DNA of 6,809 nucleotides from Desulfobacteraceae bacterium (GTDB lineage Bacteria; Desulfobacterota; Desulfobacteria; Desulfobacterales; Desulfosarcinaceae), in the NCBI GenBank assembly GCA_027031325.1, contig JALVRI010000099.1, forward strand, positions 1 to 6,809. Direction: 5' to 3'. Both the position numbers and the translations under genes were made by a program. Each line of letters opens with the position of its first letter. Positions within the stretch are counted from its first letter, which is position 1. Of this stretch, positions 1 through 4,872 are shown one piece after another. The notes under the pieces were generated by a model, which saw only the letters and a program-made list of their open reading frames with translations, was not told where the DNA came from and searched no databases.

Positions 1-74
1 AACAGATACATGCCAAGGATGCAATAATTCAATGAAATTACTTTGTAGGCATTTGAAGTGCATAATCCGGAATG

Positions 75-111
75 AAAAAGGGGAGCAGGACGGAAAAGGC
101 CTGCTCCCCTT
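75..111 (-). terminator. Rho-independent terminator of the peroxiredoxin gene
   Basis: A perfect 12-bp inverted repeat (AAGGGGAGCAGG at 78-89 and CCTGCTCCCCTT at 100-111) encloses a 10-nt loop. Read on the minus strand the stem is followed by five T residues (positions 79-75, partly inside the stem), as expected for an intrinsic terminator. It begins 34 nt past the peroxiredoxin stop codon. On the plus strand the stem is followed only by TTCAAC, so it should act in the minus direction only. Confidence 0.9.
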
Positions 112-145
112 CAACAGCCTGCTAATCGTCGGCCGCCTGAAGCTT

Positions 146-865
146 TTAATCGAAAGCCATCTCGGTCTTCCACTGCTGCCACACTTTGCCCACCAGGTCG
201 GCCCCGGGCTTTAGAGTCATCTTGCCCGGCCGCCAGCCCGAAGGTGTGGCCTCACCGCCCTTGGTTTCCCTTACAAGCTGGAAAGCCTGGATCTGGCGAA
301 GGGTCTCGTTAACGTTACGCCCCACCGGCGGAGTCAGGACCTCGTAGCCCTGAATCACTCCATCCGGATCGATGATAAAACGCCCCCGGGTCTCGACCCC
401 GGCATCCTCGTCATAGACGCCATATACCTTGCCGACACGGCCGCCGGCATCAGAAAGCATGGGAAAGGGAATGCCGCCGGGGACCATCTTGGAAAGCTCG
501 TTGTCGTTCCACATCTTGTGGACGAACATGCTATCGATACTGATTGAGAGAATATCCACCCCCAGCTTCTGGAACTCGGAGTATTTTTCGGCAACTGCCG
601 AAAGCTCGGTCGCTCAAACAAAGGTAAAGTCACCCGGGTAGAAACAAAGCAGGGTCCATTTGCCCAGGTATTCCGAAAGTTTTATCTCAACGAATCTGCC
701 CCCATGATACCCGGGAGCCGTGAAATCCGGAGCTTTTCTTCCCACCATCACCATTGTGCTTTCCTCCTTTTTGGCAAGCGGTTTTTTTTCTTGCTCATCC
801 TGCTGCGCCTGACCTACCGGACCTCCGGTGGGCCGGGCGCACCCGACCTTGAGTTCCTCGGACAT
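146..865 (-). CDS. prxU: Selenocysteine-containing peroxiredoxin (PrxU type, AhpC/TSA family), 239 aa with in-frame UGA
   Basis: This is a cytoplasmic thiol/selenol peroxidase that reduces H2O2 and organic hydroperoxides. The reading frame runs from ATG at 865 to TAA at 146-148 and crosses one TGA (614-616, residue 84). Residues 39-83 match the Prx N-terminal half (VGRKAPDFTAP, then PGDFTFV). The frame resumes without a shift as ATELSAVAEKYSEF, so residue 84 sits where the peroxidatic Cys of the PxxxTxxC motif normally lies. The motif Pro77 and Thr81 and the conserved active-site Arg160 (TRGRF) are present. The usual C-terminal VCPAGW is ATPSGW (205-211), so the resolving Cys is replaced by Thr207. 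The only cysteines are Cys9 and Cys74. The start is supported by AAGGGAGG five bases upstream. Length is about 40 residues above a typical Prx because of an N-terminal extension (1-37). A hairpin just after the TGA fits a bacterial SECIS. The alternative, a recent nonsense mutation, is less likely because both halves are well preserved. Confidence 0.93.
579..616 (-). promoter_or_regulatory. Selenocysteine UGA codon with bacterial-type SECIS hairpin
   Basis: The TGA occupies 614-616 on the minus strand. Ten bases later a perfect 7-bp stem begins: TTTCGGC (603-597), loop AGTT (596-593), GCCGAAA (592-586). A short lower stem GAG (607-605) with CTC (581-579) can extend it across a C/AATA internal loop. 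The loop starts 17 nt after the TGA and has G at its second position, matching what is known of bacterial SECIS elements bound by SelB (a hairpin inside the coding region, close behind UGA, with a G among the first loop bases). The hairpin also encodes conserved Prx sequence, so part of its form is set by the protein. Confidence 0.87.
763..768 (-). promoter_or_regulatory. Internal Shine-Dalgarno sequence before Met38 of the peroxiredoxin gene
   Basis: On the minus strand AGGAGG lies 8 nt before an in-frame ATG (754-752), the codon for Met38, directly ahead of the conserved Prx core (MVMVGRKAPDF). The motif is as strong as the one at the annotated start. It could drive a 202-residue form without the N-terminal extension and without Cys9. 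The same bases encode Lys-Lys-Glu-Glu, so the match could be a by-product of the protein sequence. Confidence 0.5.
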
Positions 866-870
866 AGCCA

Positions 871-878
871 CCTCCCTT
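871..878 (-). promoter_or_regulatory. Ribosome binding site of the peroxiredoxin gene
   Basis: On the minus strand AAGGGAGG is followed by TGGCT and then ATG at 865-863. This decides the start at 865 rather than the open frame continuing upstream to about 994, whose translation does not look like Prx sequence. Confidence 0.8.
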
Positions 879-1135
879 GAAAATTTGCAGGTTGACGGTT
901 GATAAGGCACCCCCCGGTACAACTTGACCGGGTCGGGGTATCTGCCGCCTTGCCATATATAAGCGGCCATCAATTTCGAAACCCCGGGCCTCATTCAGGC
1001 CCCTGATGAGCACCCCTTGGCAGCAGCTCACCTTCGCCGGGTATTTTCCGGCTGAACAATCCGTCTTTGGTCTTGCATACGGCCTAAAGTTTTTCAAAGG
1101 CCGGTCGATATCATCGGTTGACAGCAATCAGAAGC

Positions 1136-1140
1136 GGAGG
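1136..1140 (+). promoter_or_regulatory. Ribosome binding site of the TPR gene, supporting a TTG start
   Basis: GGAGG is followed by 8 nt and then TTG at 1149. The frame is closed upstream by TGA at 1119-1121 and no ATG or GTG lies between, so TTG 1149 is the best start. An ATG at 1141 is in another frame and meets a stop after six codons. Confidence 0.65.
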
Positions 1141-1148
1141 ATGCCATC

Positions 1149-2351
1149 TTGGATTTGCTAGACGGTTCATACGCATACGCGGCCGATTCCCTTTTTACAG
1201 CCTTGAACAGCCAGTCCGCAAACCTGGAAGCCCTTTCCAATCAGGCCCTTTCGAGCGGGATAAATTTCTACATGAACAAAGACTACAAGCAGGCCGCCAG
1301 GGAATTCAAACGGGCCGTCGGTCTGGCGCCCTATTCTGGGTTCTCTACCAAGGCATCCAAGTACCTGGCCATGGCCTACCAGAAGCTGGACCAGGTCGAC
1401 AAGGCCATCGACACCTACCAAGAGGCCATCAAACTCCATCCGGACAACGATCAGTTCTACATCGATCTTGGCAACCTCTATTTCGGCCGGGAACAATACC
1501 AGGAGGCCGAAGAAGCCTATCGCAATGCGGTCAGGCTGATGCCAAATGACCCGAACCATCATTTCGCCCTGGGCCAGGCCTATTTGAGCCAAAAAAAGTA
1601 CGACTTGGCCGAAACCGAGTTCAACAAGGTCAGCAAACTCGAACCGGACAGCCCCAACGGCTACTTCGGGCTGGGGCAAACCTTCAGCGCCCAAGGTAAA
1701 TACCAGGATGCCGTCTCCCAATTCGAGCGAGCCATAACCAAGAAGCGCGATTTCTACGATGCCTACCTGGAAATGGGCTATGCGTACGCCGATGCCGGCC
1801 AGATGGACAAGGCTCGCCAAATCAAACAGGATCTGGATCGCAGGGAGCCCTCCCTGGCGGCCCTGCTTTCCGGATACATGAACCGGGCCTCGGCACCCAA
1901 GATGCTGTTTGCCTGGGCCACCAGCAGTTTCAAATATTACCTGCTTCCCAAAACCGCCGTTTCAGCCCTGGACGAATACCTGGCCAATGCGGGCACCTCT
2001 CAGACTTTCACCATGATTTTCCAGTTCGACAAGGAAATGGATCGGGAGTCGATTGAAAATCCCTATAACTGGTCAATCTCCAGGGCCACGGGCAACGGAA
2101 TGGGCAAAGATTACAACTACGGGTTGGGGATCCCTTCAACCGAGGTGAACATTTCCCCCCATCCGACGGACGTTTTCTATGATCCGCTCAAAAGGACCGC
2201 CACCTTGAGTTTCACAATCTTCCAAAACGCCACCGCCGACGGCACCATCGACCCTTCCCATATTGAGTTCAAATTTTCAGGGCGTGATATTGACGGCAAT
2301 CTAATCGACCCCGCCCACGACCAGTTTTCCGGGTTTTCCGGGACATATTGA
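1149..2351 (+). CDS. Tetratricopeptide-repeat protein with C-terminal beta-rich (Ig-like) domain, 400 aa
   Basis: The precise function is unknown. Residues about 34-235 form six consecutive TPR units of about 34 residues with the usual small/aromatic pattern (for example YIDLGNLYFGREQYQEAEEAY near 104-124, FALGQAYLSQKKYDLAETEF near 139-158 and YLEMGYAYADAGQMDKA near 206-222), so it is a protein-interaction scaffold. Residues about 285-400 are beta-strand-like (FTMIFQFDKEMDRESIENP, then repeated short hydrophobic strands) and resemble the Ig-like modules of secreted or surface proteins such as the SbsA type. No signal peptide, lipobox or membrane helix follows the TTG start, and there is no cysteine. 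Its location is therefore unclear: cytoplasmic, or exported by a route needing no cleaved signal. It is transcribed away from the peroxiredoxin gene and converges on the small gene ending at 2394. No clear terminator lies in the 42-bp gap. The N-terminal 30 residues match nothing I know. Confidence 0.85.
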   Translation: MDLLDGSYAYAADSLFTALNSQSANLEALSNQALSSGINFYMNKDYKQAAREFKRAVGLAPYSGFSTKASKYLAMAYQKLDQVDKAIDTYQEAIKLHPDNDQFYIDLGNLYFGREQYQEAEEAYRNAVRLMPNDPNHHFALGQAYLSQKKYDLAETEFNKVSKLEPDSPNGYFGLGQTFSAQGKYQDAVSQFERAITKKRDFYDAYLEMGYAYADAGQMDKARQIKQDLDRREPSLAALLSGYMNRASAPKMLFAWATSSFKYYLLPKTAVSALDEYLANAGTSQTFTMIFQFDKEMDRESIENPYNWSISRATGNGMGKDYNYGLGIPSTEVNISPHPTDVFYDPLKRTATLSFTIFQNATADGTIDPSHIEFKFSGRDIDGNLIDPAHDQFSGFSGTY

Positions 2352-2393
2352 TCTGGACCCTGGATCAGTTCCCACCAGGATTTCAACGGCCGG

Positions 2394-2591
2394 TTAATGG
2401 CGCTTGTCAAGGTGCTGAATAACCGTCTCGGTCACTGAATCGTCATCCTCTTTGAAAAACGGTATCAACTCGGCGGCAATCTCCTTAATGGACTTTATCT
2501 TCTTGGACCGCATAACCGCCTGAATCTTCTCTACCCCTTCTTCGATCAGCCTCAGTCCTTCGGCGATTTCAAGAATGTCTTTTTTATCCAT
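2394..2591 (-). CDS. Small acidic helical protein of unknown function, 65 aa
   Basis: I do not recognise this family. The predicted protein is charged and almost wholly helical. It has a heptad-like N-terminal half (MDKKDILEIAEGLRLIEEGV), a basic patch RSKKIKSIK around residues 28-36 and an acidic stretch KEDDDS around 47-52. There is no cysteine, signal peptide or membrane segment. The ATG at 2591 is chosen because GGAG precedes it by five bases (GGAGATAAAATG); the frame stays open 19 codons further upstream, but that part covers a palindrome and has low-complexity translation. It lies 66 nt downstream of the cyclase stop on the same strand and may be the last gene of the cell-wall cluster or have its own promoter. 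A small regulator or adaptor is possible, but this is a guess. Confidence 0.7.
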   Translation of the reverse strand: MDKKDILEIAEGLRLIEEGVEKIQAVMRSKKIKSIKEIAAELIPFFKEDDDSVTETVIQHLDKRH

Positions 2592-2617
2592 TTTATCTCC
2601 TTTGGCAGTCGGCCTTC

Positions 2618-2631
2618 CAAACCGCGGTTTG
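2618..2631. repeat. 14-bp perfect palindrome flanked by 7-bp direct repeats
   Basis: CAAACCGCGGTTTG is its own reverse complement. It is flanked at equal distance by two direct copies of GTCGGCC (2608-2614 and 2635-2641). It lies in the 66-nt gap between the cyclase gene and the small gene, 27 bases ahead of the small gene's ATG. No T-run follows on either strand, so it does not look like an intrinsic terminator. An operator or an mRNA hairpin affecting the small gene is possible. Confidence 0.45.
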
Positions 2632-2657
2632 CCCGTCGGCCCCTCCATCAGGATTGA

Positions 2658-3668
2658 TCAGATAATGACCCGATTGCGCCCGTCGGTTTTGGCCTGGTAC
2701 AGGTTTTTGTCGGCCATCTTGATCATGCCCTGCAGGCTTTGATCCACATCCTTTCCGATCCTGTCGGCGGCACCGCCGATGCTGATTGTCACCGGTTGAT
2801 CGACGACACCGCCACTGGCAACCGAAAGCCTTATCTTCTCGGCCACATCCCGGAGGGCGTCAGGTGCAACCATGGAAAGAAAAACAAGAAACTCTTCCCC
2901 GCCGTATCGTCCGACCACATCCGAAGCTCTGATATTGGCACGGATAGTGGCAGCGACGTATTTAAGCACACGGTCGCCGCACTGATGGCCATAAGTATCG
3001 TTGATCTGTTTGAAATGATCAATATCTATCATCAGCACGCCGGCGATATTATCGTTGCGCTGGGCCAGATGCCCCAGGTGGCGCATGGCGTTGAACAATC
3101 CCCGCCTGTTGAGGACGCCGGTCAACTCGTCGGTATTGCTCAAGATGGCCATCTTGCGGTTCTCCTGCCAGAGCCGATGAAGAGTTTCTCCCAGAAGTTC
3201 CAGTTCCATGGTAACCAAGTCGTGTTCGTAAAGCCCTTCGAAAAGCAAATTTATATGGCGGTCATAGCCTATTTGCTCGCCGATTCCCTCTGACAGGTTT
3301 TGCTGGTACTGCAGTAGTTGTTCAAAGACAGGGTGGAGCAGGTAAAACTCAAGCTTGAAGGCAAGAGCGAAAGCCTTTTCCAGATCGGCGATCCGCCCGG
3401 CCTGTTCAGACAGTAAATCGATTCGCTCTTTCAGGGTTTCCAGGTCCTTCAGGACCTTGCCAGGATCGTCGAAAATATTATCAAGGTACCCGGTCTCGGC
3501 CCAGGCGTGCAACTGGTTCCAATAGACCAGATGCCGCTCGTTGTTTTCAGCAATTTGAAGCCAAAAGGCTCGTAACTTCTTGTCTCCCCCCTTTTCGGCG
3601 AGCGTATTGTAGATCCCGGTAGCTTTTACGTCCAAGGCCAGGCAATAGTCGATAATACGGGTCATCAT
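2658..3668 (-). CDS. Diguanylate cyclase (GGDEF) with N-terminal four-helix, ferritin-like sensory domain, 336 aa
   Basis: It makes cyclic di-GMP from two GTP. The C-terminal GGDEF domain (about 176-336) is complete. It has DELTGVLNRRG near 180-190, the metal-binding MIDIDHFKQINDTYGH near 213-228, an intact active-site GGEEF (256-260), a product-inhibition I-site RASD (247-250) five residues upstream, and the typical AKTDGRNRVII ending. It should be an active cyclase. The N-terminal 170 residues are helical and soluble. Residues about 36-55 (FWLQIAENNERHLVYWNQL) recall a rubrerythrin/ferritin helix, and Glu/His pairs recur near 107-112 and 138-149, so a diiron or haem-like sensor is possible. 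However, the Glu of a standard ExxH is Asn here, so metal binding is uncertain. The start is uncertain: ATG 3668 has AAAGGA 11 nt upstream; ATG 3680 or 3665 are alternatives, while TTG 3740 would overlap the preceding gene. The gap to the SPOR gene is 37 nt, consistent with one operon. Confidence 0.9.
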   Translation of the reverse strand: MMTRIIDYCLALDVKATGIYNTLAEKGGDKKLRAFWLQIAENNERHLVYWNQLHAWAETGYLDNIFDDPGKVLKDLETLKERIDLLSEQAGRIADLEKAFALAFKLEFYLLHPVFEQLLQYQQNLSEGIGEQIGYDRHINLLFEGLYEHDLVTMELELLGETLHRLWQENRKMAILSNTDELTGVLNRRGLFNAMRHLGHLAQRNDNIAGVLMIDIDHFKQINDTYGHQCGDRVLKYVAATIRANIRASDVVGRYGGEEFLVFLSMVAPDALRDVAEKIRLSVASGGVVDQPVTISIGGAADRIGKDVDQSLQGMIKMADKNLYQAKTDGRNRVII

Positions 3669-3705
3669 GGCGCACGTCATCCTTTGCAATACTGTCGCTT
3701 GAAAG

Positions 3706-4872
3706 TTAATATTTATAGTTTGCCACGTAAAAATCGTCAATAATTCCTTCCTTTTTCAATCCACTGCCAAATGCCTGAGCCTCCGCTTTGGTGGCAAAAC
3801 GGCCGATCTTGACCTGGTACCATCGTTTTGGCGCCTTGCCGGCGGGGGTATAGAACGAATCGTATCCTTTGAGCCGGAGTTGTTTCACCCAGCCGGCGGC
3901 ATCTGTTTCCTTCAAATAGGCAGCCACCTGGATTGTAAAACGTTCTTTGCGCTCCACTTCAACGGCCCGGGTGACGGTCTTTTCTCCCGGCCTTGAATTT
4001 TGGACCCCGTGAAAAAACAAAGCCAATCCGAGGCAACCTGACACGGCCGCCGCTGTCGCCGCCGTCAAACCGACGGGAAAGGACCGGCTCCTTTTGGGAG
4101 TGTCTTTTGCGGTCCCGGCTCCGGCCGCAAGAACAGGGCGATCCGGAAGGTTGTCCCCCAGGGGTTGAGCGTTGCGTCTGTTGTGCTCGATTATACTTGC
4201 CAGCGCGGTTGCCAGCCGGCGGGCCTGGTGGTCTTCCTGCTGGAGCAAGATCTGGCAGGTTGCAACTGCAACGGAGTCGCTCCGGCCGGCCTTGATGAAG
4301 GCCCGTGCCAAAGCCTTCTGGACATTGAGATTGTCAGGGTAACGGGAGGCGATGAGCTCCAAAAGCTCCTGGTCGTCATCATGGCGGCTTCGGTTTGCAG
4401 CCTTCCAGTTCAGCCAGGCCTGGACCGTGTCCAGGTCCCCGGGGCAGGACCACAGGTAAGCTGAGGCCCGCTTGACATCCTCGGCGGCAGGGTCTTGACA
4501 AGCCATGACAAAACGAACCATCCGCCCTCCCAGCCACAAACCAAGGCTTTTTCTGGCCCCTGGCGAAGGTATCCAGCCATCCAGGACCGCCATCGCCTTG
4601 TCAAAAGCCAGCCTGGCCTCTTCCTCCATGCCGGCCTGGTCCCATGCCATGGCTTCCCTCACCCGGCCTTCTATCCAGGCCCGGGCGACTTTGTCCAAAA
4701 GTCGCCCTGACAGGTAAAAACATCCGCCGACCAGTATCCCGGCCAGCAATATCGCCCTTGAACCACCGGTCAGACCGGCAAGCAACGGAAACCCGCTCAG
4801 GGCTAAAACAGCGGCGGCTGTCACCGCCAATACCGTCCTGAGTGCCAGGTTACCCAAGTTCTCACGGAGCAT
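3706..4872 (-). CDS. Three-pass membrane protein with C-terminal periplasmic SPOR domain, 388 aa
   Basis: SPOR domains bind glycan strands stripped of stem peptides and bring proteins to the division site. The domain is at about 311-386 (RFTIQVAAYLKETDAAGW, then RWYQVKIGRFATKAEAQAF). Two hydrophobic helices lie at about 10-33 and 38-56 and a third at about 266-288. Charge distribution (Arg/Lys near residue 3-12, 57-72 and 260-264) predicts a cytoplasmic N-terminus, a cytoplasmic central region (60-265) and a periplasmic SPOR domain. The central part is helical with TPR-like stretches (NVQKALARAFIKAGRSD near 183-199). The ATG at 4872 overlaps the end of the PBP gene by 11 nt, implying translational coupling; GAGGA lies about 11 nt before it. 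I do not recognise a named family for the whole protein. The link to the neighbouring synthase suggests a role in wall synthesis or division. Confidence 0.88.
   Translation of the reverse strand: MLRENLGNLALRTVLAVTAAAVLALSGFPLLAGLTGGSRAILLAGILVGGCFYLSGRLLDKVARAWIEGRVREAMAWDQAGMEEEARLAFDKAMAVLDGWIPSPGARKSLGLWLGGRMVRFVMACQDPAAEDVKRASAYLWSCPGDLDTVQAWLNWKAANRSRHDDDQELLELIASRYPDNLNVQKALARAFIKAGRSDSVAVATCQILLQQEDHQARRLATALASIIEHNRRNAQPLGDNLPDRPVLAAGAGTAKDTPKRSRSFPVGLTAATAAAVSGCLGLALFFHGVQNSRPGEKTVTRAVEVERKERFTIQVAAYLKETDAAGWVKQLRLKGYDSFYTPAGKAPKRWYQVKIGRFATKAEAQAFGSGLKKEGIIDDFYVANYKY

Larger units (their letters stand above)
866..1148. other. Divergent intergenic region rich in inverted repeats
   Basis: No convincing gene lies here, although both flanking genes must be transcribed outward from it. 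It contains four short inverted repeats. These are CCCGGT/ACCGGG at 913-932, CTCATTCAGG/CCTGATGAG at 990-1010 (9-bp arms, one extra base, 2-nt centre), GCCGG/CCGGC at 1036-1052 and CGGCCT/AGGCCG at 1080-1103. An AT-rich stretch (TATATA at about 955-960) could be a -10 element for the peroxiredoxin gene, but I see no good -35 at the right spacing. No riboswitch class was recognised. Confidence 0.5.

Noticed and set aside
32..214. A 60-codon plus-strand open frame at the window start
   Set aside because: It runs through the terminator hairpin and into the antisense of the peroxiredoxin C-terminus, and has no recognisable domain.
146..865. Peroxiredoxin as a pseudogene or as two separate genes (146-559 and 614-994)
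   Set aside because: The 18 codons between the two apparent open frames read as Prx sequence in the same frame. The only interruption is TGA at the catalytic position, a SECIS-like hairpin follows, and both halves keep conserved residues.
866..994. Upstream extension of the peroxiredoxin frame to 994
   Set aside because: Its translation (rich in Arg, Gly, Pro and Tyr) does not resemble Prx, and a strong ribosome binding site precedes ATG 865.
1119..1121. TGA upstream of the TPR gene as another selenocysteine codon
   Set aside because: The frame before it does not look coding, and a ribosome binding site and TTG start follow it.
1167..1820. A 217-codon minus-strand open frame opposite the TPR gene
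   Set aside because: It is the mirror of the regular TPR repeats; its hydrophobic, Val/Gly/Leu-rich translation is typical of an antisense shadow.
2359..2379. Possible terminator hairpin (CCTGG/CCAGG) between the convergent TPR and small genes
   Set aside because: The stem is only 5 bp with an 11-nt loop and no T-run follows on either strand.
3669..3740. TTG 3740 as the start of the cyclase gene
   Set aside because: It would overlap the SPOR gene by 35 nt, has no good ribosome binding site, and the added 24 residues do not fit the helical domain that begins near Met-Thr-Arg-Ile-Ile.
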